Origin: Pterobdella sp. o SKG-2022 | Taxonomy: Eukaryota; Annelida; Clitellata; Hirudinida; Piscicolidae | Direction: 5' to 3' | NCBI GenBank assembly: GCA_964035795.1 | Contig: OZ038327.1 | Location: 7,253,725 to 7,317,724 of the forward strand | DNA length: 64,000 nucleotides | In this document: piece by piece, positions 26,101 through 50,889 of the stretch | How the letters are laid out: the number at the start of each line of letters is the position of its first letter | Position numbering within the stretch: position 1 is the first letter of the stretch | Program-made: the position numbers and the translations under genes | The notes under the pieces: model-generated | The model's input: the letters and a program-made list of their open reading frames with translations, nothing else | Database searches by the model: none | What the model was told of the DNA's origin: nothing

Positions 26101-26858
26101 ACTCTCAAATGAAACACTCACGATATGTTGAGTCCCTGCATTCCCGTGTAGGTGAGGTCAGGGATGATTGTGATTGGCTCGATGCTTTCCAAATCCTGTA
26201 TCTTGATTGGCTGTCCTAGCTTATTGGGGTCTTTGTTATTGCGTAGATTCATTTGTGACATGATTTGACGCTGGTTGAATGAGTTGAATTTGATTGGTTG
26301 TTGATTGATGATGTCATCAGCTTGTAGAAATCCCTCAGACAAAATGGGGATGAGTGATTGATCAAATTCGATGTCAGACTGTGGTGATTAGGGTAGATGA
26401 TAGAGAAAAAGGTGATATATGGTGAGGCATTTAATGATGAGTCGAAGTACATAGTGGGTGGAAACAAATAACAAGTTGAAATAGCATTCAAAATGAGAAT
26501 AACTACTTTTAATGAGAGAAGATTTTTGATAAGTCTTATAGATTTAATTTTGAACAAAATGTAATTCATAATGATGAACTAAATAAGTCCTGTGCAGAAT
26601 CAATGGTGAAGAAACACTAACATTGACTAGAGAACATAATGCTTTGTAAATGGAATTTACAATTTTACATTTGAAAAACTTAGGGAGATGAGTGATTTGG
26701 TTTGGATTAATATTTAAAATAAAGTATGAATTAAAAATAAATTGGTATATATTATGAATCAGAAAGTAATGGCGACGTACTACATAGGCGTCTGAGAGTT
26801 CGATGGGTTGCCCCATGTCGAAGTTGACGTCAGCAGGGTGGTCTTGCAAGTCAACCAT
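20102..26858 (-). CDS. Asn-rich acidic protein, 7 exons, about 909 aa, function unknown
   Basis: Seven minus-strand exons join without a frame break through GT-AG sites: 26858-26784, 26378-26122, 25966-25260, 24993-24125, 23249-22869, 20840-20508, 20209-20102 (stop). Donors include GTGAGT and GTATGT (twice). The N-terminus (MVDLQDHPADVNFDMGQPIE; IQDLESIEPITIIPDL) and residues 111-200 (acidic, DNDLFTEDDVLDEDELSSLF) are complex sequence. Much of residues 190-800 is asparagine runs encoded by AAT/AAC repeats, separated by conserved-looking islands such as YILSNRGVGALVCISPSDDG and KRKQRNCTKTTFTPSK. The last exons read RVGKVQRCVSYTEGSK, then DEAFLKVACCDNSHLQQLLK, which resembles the opening of an ankyrin repeat, before an Asn/Lys tail. 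A transcriptional regulator is plausible from composition only. Introns 4 and 5 hold a minisatellite and a LINE. The last exon could alternatively splice onward. Confidence 0.7.
20945..22550 (+). mobile_element. RTE-like LINE with YADD, antisense in intron 5 of the Asn-rich gene
   Basis: Translation gives FVDLEKASDQMPRKVIEWAL, a fingers region (VMSMYKEAKTRVQVGGGHSE), VGVHQGSVLSPFLFSIVL and the catalytic LLYADDLVLMAE box near 21260. Further right are CGVCGKRAKVNC (zinc finger-like, near 21435) and a C-terminal block, QIYRTCVKPVMTYGSETW near 22120. A nested minus-strand LINE fragment interrupts it at about 21565-21965. The N-terminal endonuclease is missing. Confidence 0.85.
21565..21965 (-). 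mobile_element. RTE-like LINE, 3' fragment (copy 2), nested
   Basis: Nearly the same sequence as 131-575, in the same orientation, and as the complement of 30900-31315. It splits the LINE around it, so it inserted later. Confidence 0.85.
23940..24045. repeat. 30 bp tandem repeat, about 3.5 copies
   Basis: The unit AAGCAAGGAAACTTGGTAAG plus GAGATTTGGT repeats in the intron between exons 4 and 5 of the Asn-rich gene. The run of GGTAAG on the plus strand is antisense to that gene. Confidence 0.92.
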
Positions 26859-27933
26859 TTTGAACAACTAATTATAACTTTTTGTTTTAACGATGACAAT
26901 TTTTCAAAGTTATATGCTTTTTTCTAGACAAATTTTATTCCGGTGGAATTTGCGCCAAAGCAGTAAGAGGATTTAAAATGGATAAAATACTTCAGTTGAA
27001 AGTTCAGAGTTGTAACGGAATAACAAGTTCAAAAGTTAAAATTAAACTAAAAACCGTGGATAAAGATTTGTGATGTGATTTTTATGCGAAAGGTGTTAGT
27101 GTGTTGATCGGAAGCTGGCATTGTTTCATCGAGTCACAAAAATATCAGCCAAAATTTATCCCAAAGTACAGATTAAATTCTGTTTACATAAAATTAACTT
27201 TATGCGTTACTCAAATAACACATAACTTGGATTTTGACGAGATTTTTAACAACCATCAACCAAAACTGGCGCTTTGTCAAAGATACTAAATGCTGTTTTA
27301 GGTAAGTCGCATTTATTTAACAGACAAATTATAACAAAAACTGATGAAAGATTAATATTAAAAATGAAATTTACATCAAATTAAAATTTTATAAAAATTT
27401 TGAATTTTAATTTTTTCAAGAATGTGTCAAAATATTTTTAAAATGATGAAAAAGTTATTTAAATAGTTTCATACGCAATATATGTAAATTTAAAAAATCA
27501 AATACTTCACAAAAATTATGAATTCAATTTTTTAAATTAATATCTTAGAAAAAAAAATTAATTTTACTTCAACTGTCAAGTTCATTTAAAAGTGAATTTG
27601 GTTTTAGTGGTCTGATATTTGTTTAGGTCCTGTCTAAAAAAACTTCTACAAATTATGTGAAAGTTACATTTCTTTTTATTAAAAATATTTTTAAGTAAAA
27701 AAAAAATTTTTAAGTTTTCAGCTCATTTGAAACTTTTCCGGTTTCCATACTGAACAGCTCCGATGTGAGAAAATCCTGCAGAGAAAATCCTTGAAATTAA
27801 TAAATAATAAATTCGTTTTTTTTAACAAAAAAATTGAGACTGTTATTGCAAAATTATATATATCAAGGTTGATATTGTGAACTAATCAAGATTAAAAAAG
27901 AATCCCCCAAAAGGATCATTGAATGCAAAAAAA
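26859..27933. promoter_or_regulatory. Divergent intergenic region between two start codons
   Basis: About 1.1 kb separates the minus-strand start of the Asn-rich gene from the plus-strand start of the NDR kinase. It is very AT-rich and has no recognisable domain. Any promoters for both genes should lie here, but no core element can be assigned by eye. Confidence 0.5.
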
Positions 27934-40666
<12,733 letters not shown>

Positions 40667-40669
40667 ACT

Positions 40670-41011
40670 TTTCTTGCTTACAATCAGCTCTTCATTTTGC
40701 TTCGTTATCCTTTTTGTTCGAGTAACAACAATAATAACAATAATAGTAATAATAATAATTATTATTTTTTTATTGTATATTATTCTCTAGTTTAAATGCC
40801 TTTCAACAACATATGCCTTGTTTTATCACGTGTTATTATTCCTATTCTTATTTTAATTGTTTTTTTGTTCTCATTTTTACTATTATGGCTCCTATAATAT
40901 TTATGCTTATTATTAGGTGTTGTTTATATTATTATGATTATTAATTTTATCATTATTATATTAATATTTGTTATTGTCACTATCATAATCATAATAATAA
41001 TAATTATTATT

Positions 41012-41067
<56 letters not shown>

Positions 41068-41068
41068 G

Positions 41069-41116
<48 letters not shown>

Positions 41117-41690
41117 CAGACAGATAGATACAAGCTTGGTAACCCAATGTGCACCCACGTGACATGATCGGCACCAAATTCCACCTTTCCTGATCTTATC
41201 ACTACTTACTCTTGTTTTTGTTTCCGTTATTATTGTTATTATTATTATTATTGTTATTATTATTATTATTGTTATTATTATTATTGTTGTTGTTATTTAT
41301 TTTAATATTGAATCCTCGTCTTCATTTTTTTCACTCGTCATTTTTTTGAATATAATCTCATGAACTTCTGCAACCAGCCACCATTCTCCACGGTTTCTTT
41401 TTTTGTTGTTGTTTTTATCATTATTTTTGTCATTCTCATTGTTAATATTGTTGGTTTTGGCTCAAAGGTGTTGGTGGTGATGACAATGATGAGATAAACT
41501 TGAACGTTTCTTGTCCTCGAAGCAACGGGTTCGATTGCTGACACACCTCCCAAGTGCCGCGTCATATGTTTTACCAAGTATTTAGAAGGCGCATCTAGGA
41601 AACCCTAGCACTTGACGATGAAGGAGTTCTTCACTTAAGTCCACTTGAGAGCATAAATACACGCAGCTTCGAGAATTTCTGAAGGATCAA
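40670..41690. other. NDR 3' flank, AAT/TTA and GATA repeats
   Basis: Contains AAT- and TTA-rich stretches, a GATA tract at 41014-41120 and TTATTG repeats at 41225-41300. No coding sequence is recognised. The transcript end of the kinase should be here, but no signal can be singled out among the repeats. Confidence 0.6.
41480..41545 (+). mobile_element. Possible tRNA-derived SINE piece
   Basis: A B-box-like element, ACGGGTTCGATTGCTGACA, follows CTTGTCCTCGAAGC with roughly tRNA-like spacing. No convincing A box or paired acceptor arms are seen. Confidence 0.3.
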
Positions 41691-42560
41691 CGCACTGCGC
41701 TTATTGGTGGTACTGGCGAAATGACGCAGAGTCAAAAAAACCAAATTGACTCGGCTTACGCAGAGCACCTCTCATGCCATGATAGCAACTTTCAACCTTT
41801 GCTTCCTTCACATTCTTTCTAGTTTGAGCATCCCAGCTTTCCGACACTGTTGCAACCAATTTACCAAGCTCCAAGCCGAACTGAGAAACACCTCCAGGTG
41901 CTGCTCCAAGATACAAAACTGGAAAGTAAACAATATTCTTGGTATATTGAATAAACTTTGGCACTGCTCTGGTCAGGCATTCATGCTCCCACAAATGCCG
42001 CGATATTTACTGATCCTCATGACTACAGACTTATCCTCAATATTATGCGGGATGGGTCGATTGATCGGTACAACTTGGTGATCGCAAAATGACCAATGAA
42101 CGATTCTCCGCGCCTAGACAGTTTCATGATTCCTCGGCTTTGCGGTTTTTGCATACTTCTACATAACTGTCGACTCTGGACATTGCCCTCGTCCACGAAC
42201 ACCTCTCACAAATAAAAAACAATACACACAAAAATAGTATATGACTACATATCATCCACTCACAACAAAATCCTCGGCAAGCAACTCCCACTCGTTCATG
42301 AATCAGAAACCACTATAGACCACCACACTCGCCGCACTCTCGCCCAACTCAGGTCAAACTAATCACCTTTTATCCTCTCATACCTCAACAAAATCTCACC
42401 TTCATCTCATCCTCACGACAGTCATCATCCCAAAATACATATAACTCTGAGACCCGAGTCTGTGGGCTGATCCTGAAAGAGCGGCTGAGCTCTTGAAGAA
42501 GTGGAGAGTCTTGCTGAAAACCTTAAAAGCACCATCCACGACTAGGGCGCATGCGGTAAA
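41690..42560 (+). mobile_element. LINE 3' remnant
   Basis: The frames give KCRDIY-type junk, then RRTLAQLRSN followed after a stop by SPFILSYLNKISP near 42340, and finally ERAAELLKKWRVLLKTLKAP near 42480-42530. This is the style of the C-terminal end of LINE polyproteins seen in many invertebrates. Stops are frequent and the RT core is not legible. Confidence 0.55.
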
Positions 42561-42579
42561 TAAAATGATGATGGGGATG

Positions 42580-44930
42580 ATTATTTCATTTTTTTTGTTT
42601 TATTCTTGTCTTCATTATTTGTTACTCTTGTTCTCATTATTGTTTGAAAATACACAAACCTTTAATAATATCAAGGACACCCCAAATGCCACAAAAACTA
42701 TCTCCATCTCAACCCCCAATAATATTTTTTATCATTTTTAATGACGTCACTTGCTTCATTGTGGTAGTCCCTATCATTTCACCTCATGGGGGTGGTCTCC
42801 CTCAGGATCCAATGGTGACGTAGTTCATACGGTGCGCTACCTGTCGAAAATTTTACATCAACTTCATTTTTTTCCTTTTTCAGTTACCGTTACAATTCGA
42901 TTTTTATAGAATTTTCACATACACACATGTAACCACACACATGAGAACACATACATACACACATACAAACAAAGGGGTTTATCGTTAATGTTTTATAGAA
43001 ATTTGTTAATAAAGTTTAAGTCAGGACCCTGTTCTTCAATTAGGCTTACATACGTTCAAGAGCTTATGAGGCTCCCAGTGCCTTTCAGAATCACTTATAG
43101 TTGTTTTACTTTTAAGAGAGGTCGTATGTGTTGGGAACATTCGATTTCAAATGATTTCTTCAAATTTAAGAAATTTTGAAAAGAAACACTCAAAGAAGAA
43201 TCAGCTGAAATTCCCGATGAGTTGAACCTTATTCGAGTTATGATACTGTTTGCTCAGGCAGTCTCAGTTGATCCTTGCAGAAAAGTCTGCAGGCCGCATG
43301 TTTAGTACATGGAATATACTTCCTTCTCAACTGAAAATGAATTCTTCCAATATGAAACATCCTCATCTTTTAAGCTGCATTTATTTTCAAACTTATTTTA
43401 GCTCAATGAAAATTTTTTTCTTCGTGCTCTTATAAACCCTCATAATTTGAAGTTTACTGGTAAAAATTACTAAAACTACATAGCGCTCAATTATAAAGGC
43501 ATTTCTTAACTAATAACATGGTACGACCTTGCAGACCTGCATTAGTGTGGTCATGGACTCAGTTTCAAATAAATTTTGCGTACAAAGACTGTCTGATTAC
43601 CAATCAGTGCAGCTTCAAAAAATCATTGTTTGTAGCATCGTCTCCTAGTGCGCCATCTTTGCAAACATTTGCTGTTCCACGCTTCAGTCTGATGACCTCA
43701 TGAGCTTTATCACCGTAACAGTTGAAAACACCAAGACTGATATTGACTCGATGTGTGGTAGTTTGATGATGCTACTTCAAGAGAGCTTGTGGGTACGATC
43801 CTTAATGACAACTTTCTCTCTAAGATTCGCTTTAAGAGAATCACTTTGAAATTCAAAGTAGGGGATGGAATTTGAACACACTGATCAAAATGCAAGCCGT
43901 TTTGAAAGAAGTTTTCTTGAGGAACTAAAAATGTTTGGAGTCCAGTTCTGAGTCCTGCTCTCAAAAGTTTACTCAGCAAAACACTGCTGGAAAGATTGAT
44001 AGATCTGGGCACTCAGCAAGTATTTCTACCATCAAAGTCTTGCGATACCAAAACTATACTAATTTCAAGAAGTTCATGCAGATGTCGAGAATTGACACTC
44101 TGAAGGATTTGAACCGGCACTTTGATTAATAAAGGTGGTGTCGGTTAAGATGGTTGAAAATGATGCATTTGTTGGGCGTAAATATAATTTTCACTTTTAA
44201 AAAATTTTCACAAACATTAAATTCTCCCGCATTTAAATAGACCAAAAAGTGTGTGGACATAAGAGCTGCTCACCAAGTCGTCACAATCTTTAACTAGTCT
44301 TTCGATAAGGTCTGAAGACTTTAGTTTTTACTTCTAAGCATAAAAAGTATTATAACTGCATCAGTTAAAACCAACAGTAGTCTGCGAAAATAAACAAATT
44401 TTTTTCTTGTAAGCTTTCTTCTAGACAATTTCTGGAGACATTTTGAAATCTTTTTAAACTTGGTTTTACATGAACTAGTTAAATAGATTCATTGGAATAC
44501 TAAAAAGGGTTTTGATATTAGTTTAAACTTCTGTTTGAATCACTCTTCACCTCGCCTTTATAACAAACAATGAAAATGCTCATGCACTGGAACACAACAA
44601 AGTCTGTTTATCACATACTTATAACTAAGCATTTAGGACAAAGATGACTTCAGGAAAAGTGGGATTATGTAAGAAAAAGTATAAAAAATTGCTTAGCTTT
44701 GTGAGTTTTAATTTCCAAACTGAAAAATGCGCTTACAAGCATAAAACCGTAATGTGATTATAAGAAAGCGGACCCGTTGAGCACAGCAGTCTCAATTGAG
44801 AGTACCCCTTGAACCTGCATCTACCCAGTGATTTCTATCCACAATATAATGAAGTGTGACCGGTTGATGGTTCTGTGGAACTCTTTTAAAAGTGCTTGTG
44901 GTTTTTTTTATTCATATATAACTTAATAAG
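42580..44930. other. No gene recognised; contains dispersed repeat copy B
   Basis: Only short frames without domains. Positions 43408-43470 repeat the dispersed element seen at 38690-38755. Confidence 0.5.
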
Positions 44931-44941
44931 AATTAGTGATA

Positions 44942-45538
44942 TTAAATTCTCATGAACCTGTGTAGTATAACTTTTTTGAGAATTTTAGTATATATAGTGT
45001 ATTTTTCATTGTTTAATAAAGTTTGAATTTTTAAATAGTTTTTGTATAATCTAGATTTAGTATTTATAGAATTTAATATTCCAAAAGTCATCCATTCTGT
45101 ATTATAATTTACAATAGGATTATTTATGTTATTTGTGAGACTATTTTTAAAAAGAGGTAGTAATGTTCTTATAAATATATTAAAATTAACCTTTACATTA
45201 TCATAATATACACTAAATAAATCACTACTTTTTATTTTATTAATAAATAATTTCAGGTTATCTAATGAGAATACTCTATTATATGAAAATATATTATTTG
45301 ATGGTTTATAGAATGTTAGTCTCTTGGGTGAAATTAGGGATAATAATATGGGTAAATGATCAGAAATACCATCATAAATTATATAAGAGTTAATTAGTTC
45401 ATTTTTATTTATATTGGTAAAAAAATTGTCAAGCAAGGTTTTAGATGAAGGCCTAGTTATATTATTTATGTACGGTATAAGATTATAAGAAAGTAACACA
45501 TTATTAAAAGCAATACATAGTTGGTTATTGGTTAACAT
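44942..45538 (-). mobile_element. LINE endonuclease-to-linker fragment
   Basis: A 198-codon minus-strand frame contains TRPSSKTLLDNFFTNINKNE and the diagnostic endonuclease end DGISDHLPILLSLISPKRL, followed by a lysine/asparagine-rich linker (IKSSDLFSVYYDNVKVNFN, YNTEWMTFGI). No RT follows. It is one uninterrupted frame, so this fragment is younger than most neighbours. It differs from the LINE directly to its right. Confidence 0.75.
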
Positions 45539-45559
45539 ATATATATAATTAATTTTTGT

Positions 45560-48430
45560 CTTTAGACATAATCACAGTTAACAATGAGTCCCAATAATTC
45601 CTCGATACGCATCTTTATCGATTTTTTCAATGTTGTCCATGTTTAATTTGAGAGAGCTCATGTCATTTATTAATGTGTTGAGAAGAGTTGATGGTGGTCT
45701 GTCTCTTTTTCTCTTGGAATTCTTTAGGGCTTTTTCCAAAATGTTTTTTGCAGGCGGGTCGTTATGGCTTATGTTTCCCAACATTTTCAACCTTCTCAGT
45801 CTCACTTCCGGTGCAGAGGTGGCATGACGGAGTCGCATTCTTCGTTTTTCATAACATTTGGTCAATGAACTTTTTCCAGTCTTCGTATGTGCTTTCTTTA
45901 GAAGGAGTCTATTGAGCTTCTGATGCTTTTAGAGTCTGCCCAAGCACTGCAGCCATATAGGAAAATTGAGAAAACATAAGCTTTATAAATTCTTATTTTT
46001 TCTCTACACTTATCCCACTCTTCCAAATTGGGTTTAATCTGTTCATCGCTAGAGTTGCCAGAGTTTTCCTTTTTTTGATGTCCTCACATGTTCCGACGTA
46101 GCTTCCAAGGATTTTCATTGTCTTCCACACAGTGTTCTCTTCATTAATCAGCCTTTCTTCCGTTTTACTTTTGTTGAGCGTAAGACCCCATTTGCGGAAT
46201 ATTGCTTCAACTTCATCTAGTTTAATGTCACTTGGTGAGACAAAATTTACGTCATCGGCGTAAATGAGTTCATAGGTGTTTTCTGGGTAGGTGGTTCTTA
46301 TCTCTTTCATGCATGCTTCAAGGTATACCGTGAACAAGACGGCTCAGAGCATCTGCTTGAGGGCATCCTATGTTTGTGGTAAAGCTTTCGCAAGTGTTTT
46401 TATTGTATCTTATGGCTAAGGTGGTGTTTGTTAAAAGAAGTTCCATTTTTTTATATTCAGATTCTGGGATTGTGGTGCTTAAAATTTCTATAAGTTTTTT
46501 CCTGTTTATGGCGTCGAAAGCAGATGACAGATCAATGCTGGTTATTTTCATTGTACATCCTGATCTCACTTTGTCTTCAATTGCTATTTTATGAGCCCAT
46601 AGGATGTCTGTTGTTGACCTAGTTGGTCTGTGTGCTGCTTGGGTAATGTGAAGGTATTTTTTTATGAAAGGTCTTATTCTAATGAGTATTATTAATGATA
46701 AGAGTTTTCTTATTGTGTTTAGTAAGATGACAGGCCTTGTGTTTGCCGGAGAAAGAGGTTTGCCCTTTTTTTTTAATGGTATAATAATGCCATGGTTGTA
46801 TAATGATGCCATGGTTGTATAATGATGCCATGGTTGTATAATAATGCCATGGTTGTATAATAATGCCATGGTTGAAGATTGATTGAGAAAAATTATTGCT
46901 TTGAAGTTCTTTGTTTACTGCTGCTGTAAGTGTTTTTTTCATATTTGTTCCTAAGAGTTTGAGTTCTTCACTGAAGATGTTGTCTTCTTCTGGAGATTTG
47001 TTGGTTTTCAGTTTCTTTATAGCATTTTCTACTTCAAGAATATTTATTTTATTTATTTTGCTATTAGTGTATTGTTGTTTTGTGTGTTGGTTGTTTTTTA
47101 AAAATTTGTTTTTGTAATGTTGCATGAGATCTTTCATTTTGAGTGGTTTTGCAGTTGTATTACTTTTGATACTTAATTCTTTAAAAGCTGCATGCATTTG
47201 TCTGTTATAGTCTAAGGTTTCTATTATTTTGAGTTTTGTTTCCAGTTCATTATTGCATAGTTCAAGACATTTATTTTTTATTTGAGTTTTGATTTTCTTC
47301 CTTTGTGTTTTGAGGTTGTTGATTTTGTAGAATTTTCTATTAGGTTTCTTAGGTTTTTTTGTTTATCAGCCAGTGTGTGTAGCTCATGGTCTTCATATCT
47401 GTTTGATGGTGTTTTTTTGGATGACTTTTTGAAGCAAGTATTTGATACTTGTTTTATGCCTATTAAAATTTCTTAAAGTGAAGTTGCTTGGCTTGTTTCT
47501 ATTGATTTTTTGTAGGCTTGTTAGGTGATAAGGTCTTAGAAATTAGGTTTTTTATTGTAGTTTTTTGATTGGTTTGTTCAACATTCATATGGTTTGGGGT
47601 ATTTAATTTGAACTATCAACAAGTTATGATCACTCTAAGTAAGAGTTCCTCTGTATGTGTTACTGTCTTTGAGGAACTTTTCCAGTTTTTGGTAAATAAA
47701 GATGAAATCTATTACATTGTAGATTGTTTTGCCTCTCAGATGACCCACCCAAGTGGTTTTCTTCTTAGATTGCTTTTTGAAGGCTGTGTTGGATGCAAAA
47801 AGTTTGTTTTCTTGCATGAACTCTTCCAAAATCAACCCATTGTTATTCTGGCAACCTTTGTTATGACCTCCTTGTGTACTTGACTTATTTTTCCCAATTT
47901 TACTGTTGAAATCTCCATCTATAAACCATATATTTGATTTAAGGTTTTTTATACATGATTTGAGATTTATATAGAATTCTTCTAGTTCTTCTGGTTTTGA
48001 CGATGCTAGTATGTTGGTTGGGGCGTACACGTTGATGATGTCTATTTTTTCCTTATTGTTTGATTTTGAGGTAAGCTGGTAAAAGCACACACGTTTCCAT
48101 ATTCTGTTATTTTGGTAAGCTGGAATATTTTCGAATTATGACATATTCCTAAACCATAAAACTTGTCAGAATGTTTTAAAGTTATTGTGTGGTTGTTTTT
48201 TGTTATGGTGTGAAGTTCGGTGCATTCATTACTTGTAGGAGACAAAAGTCTAGTTTGAAGGACGCATTATCTTCCAGCAGACAATTTTGCTTGAATTTAT
48301 TAGTTAATCCTCTTACATTGAAAGTTGAAACGTCCATTGTAACTGTCTTAGATGAATCCATTAAAGCTAATTTTATCAGAACTAGCACCACGTTAGAGGC
48401 AGGAACCGAAAAATTGGTTAACATATTAAT
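45560..48430 (-). mobile_element. LINE with endonuclease and RT, mostly complete but broken
   Basis: Minus-strand order from 48430 down is as follows. DVSTFNVRGLTNKFKQNCLL. Endonuclease blocks: DIINVYAPTN, IWFIDGDFNSKIGK and VIDFIFIYQKLEKFL. RT blocks: AIKKLKTNKSPEEDNIFSEE, PLSPANTRPVILLNTIRK, SIDLSSAFDAINRKK, GCPQADALS, and ELIYADDVNFVSPSD with the catalytic YADD near 46260. C-terminal region: VRLRRLKMLGNI. Frame breaks occur near 48080, 47600, 46870, 46340 and 45980. A 19 bp tandem duplication sits inside the RT. The first half matches jockey/CR1-like architecture (inference). Confidence 0.85.
46787..46876. repeat. 19 bp tandem repeat inside the LINE RT
   Basis: The unit ATGCCATGGTTGTATAATG occurs about 4.5 times. 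Nineteen is not a multiple of three, so the array shifts the RT frame with each copy. Confidence 0.92.
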
Positions 48431-48479
48431 ATTAAAATCACCAGTAAAAATAATTCCTTTTTAAAACCTAATATTTTTA

Positions 48480-50880
48480 AAAAGTAATTTATTGAATTCA
48501 TTAATAAAAAATTAAGTGATATTTCATGTAGTCTATATATGACAATAAAAATGTAATTACTAGAGTTAATAGTTCATTTAATTATCAGATGTTCAAGAAA
48601 AATATATAAATTTTTGTCCGTTAATTTTTAATAAACTTTAGATCGATTTATTGGTAGTTTGCCTAGTTTGGAATACAATGAAACATAAACCAATGAATGA
48701 TTAGAAGTTAAAATGTCCAAAACTGATGAACACATGTGTTGAAGTTGAGTAGGTCTGATTTGTGGCAACGTCATGCTGCAAGACCGAGGTTCATGGTTGC
48801 CACTTCTGATTGAATCTCATATTGAGACAGTTCAGTGTTGCCATGGTAGCCAGTAAAAAAATTCCAGTTTTTCTATCTTTGTTGCTTTTTTCAGAGCGTC
48901 AGTTTCCCTCTCTCACCTTCGCCAGTCCTACACTTTTGACACTTTCTCCCTTTGTAACATACCTTTGTTTCCTTCTTTTTTTCATATTCAGGAATTCGCT
49001 TATTCTCTCTTCAACTCTTCCATTTTTGTCGAATCTAAATGATTTTAAACTCAAATTATAACTTCATAGATCATTCGAAAATAACTTCATGCATTCAAAG
49101 TCGATTATAAAATATTAATTTTTTAAAATGCAAAAAGTTCGTTTCCAAACAAAATCAAAATTTTTTTTATTTTTCAGAAATTTCTGTTTATTTTTCTAGT
49201 TATTGAAAACATTATCAACAACAATTCCCACTGCAACAAAAACGGCTTGGACGTCGCCACGAACAATGACCAAAGACAACCTATCAAACGACCTTTGAAC
49301 TCATCCTTAACCTTGCCGACATTCCCCTTGTTGTCCATGGCATTAGTGTCATTTTATCGTCATGTTGTTTGGTGTTGTTGATGAAAACTTTCTAGAATTT
49401 TCTAGTAGTTTTTAAGTGGTTGAGTTGAAAAGATTGTGGGAATGTTGTCAACTTTGGTGCTTGGAACTTTTATATTTGTTAGATGTGTGGGGAAGAAATT
49501 GTAGATGTTGTTAGTTGTTGTTAAGTTGTTAAAATTGTTTTACATTTGTTACATGTGTTCTGGTTCTTAGTTGTTATACGTGTTCTAGTTCTTATTTGTT
49601 ATACGTGTTTTGGTTCTATTTGTTATACGTGCTCAGATGGGTGAAAATGGTTATTCTTTGTTGGTTTTCTCAAGGTGGTTGAGTTGAATTTCTATTTTGA
49701 GGTCCTCATAAGGTATAGAGTGATACGTTTGTATTCAGAGTCGGGTGAGTGCTAATTATGATAATTAATAACCTAACGACCTCTATCCATCTTTTATTTC
49801 TATAAATAATACTATCAAAATTTGAAATATAGCTAAAGTTTAAAAAACTTCGAAGCATGAAATAAATGGTTCACAGGATGATAACCAAATGCACCAATGA
49901 TGATTATTTTTTCTATTCTCATTACATAACTCCCTTGCACATCGCTCACTGATACATACATTACTTACACAGGAAATATATTAACAATTTTTTAGACCCT
50001 TAAGAGTTAATCAATAAGTACAAAAACGAGGAATGTCTTTTTCACTCAAGCACCTGACTGCATCACCTTCAGTTGTAGACTTCATTATGTTCACTTTTAA
50101 ACATTTATTTCAAAGGCTCTTCAATTATTATCACTATCAACGCCTAATTCTTTTTGCGATCATACTCGGATTCAAAGTTTCAATCCCTAACCTTCATTCA
50201 ATCTCATACCATGACCCATTCCAACCCCCAGAACCACAATTCCTGGCTTCTTCTCAAAAATTGTCACGCGAAGAGAAAAGGTAGGGTACACTGGAAAGCA
50301 GGGTGGGAAGCTACACAAAGGAAAAGTGTATTTATTGCTGGAGGATGCTTTTAAGAAAAAGGTCATTGATGAATGATCGCCAATAAATGTTGGTTCAGTT
50401 TTCATTTCATTACTGCCAAGAGGCAAAATATTTCAAATGATGATAGTGTTTATGTGTAGTAAGAAAAATGATTATTATTGAAAGAAGTTTTCACATATCT
50501 TTTGTAACTCAAACTCACTTTGAAAAACAAGTTTCGATACTTCCTGAGAACTTAAACTCGATTCTCTATAAGTGCTGGTCTTTTGTACCATCTACCAAGC
50601 ATGCCACTGACCACTGACAGGTTCATGTAAAAGTATAGAAGCGTGAGAGGCTGTTTAGCTCCTTTGGAGGGTTTCATATATGAGCATCATTTCAAGACCA
50701 TTTCGTTAAGACCTCCACAATTATGGCGCCCGCCTTCCTACCTTTCATGACAAAATTTCTGATGCAGAACATGACGCTAGCGAAAAACGTCAGATTAAAG
50801 ACTGTTTCTTGCGCCGTGTGCCTTAGAGCAAGGTCGTTTACTATCCAGTCTAGCCCCAGCATCTTGCTGCCTCACACCCT
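48480..50880. other. No gene recognised
   Basis: AT-rich DNA with short frames. A three- to four-copy imprecise repeat (TTGTTATACGTGTTCTGGTT) lies at 49550-49640. Later exons of the EF-hand gene should lie in or beyond this region, but I could not identify them. Confidence 0.45.
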
Positions 50881-50889
50881 CAATATGAC

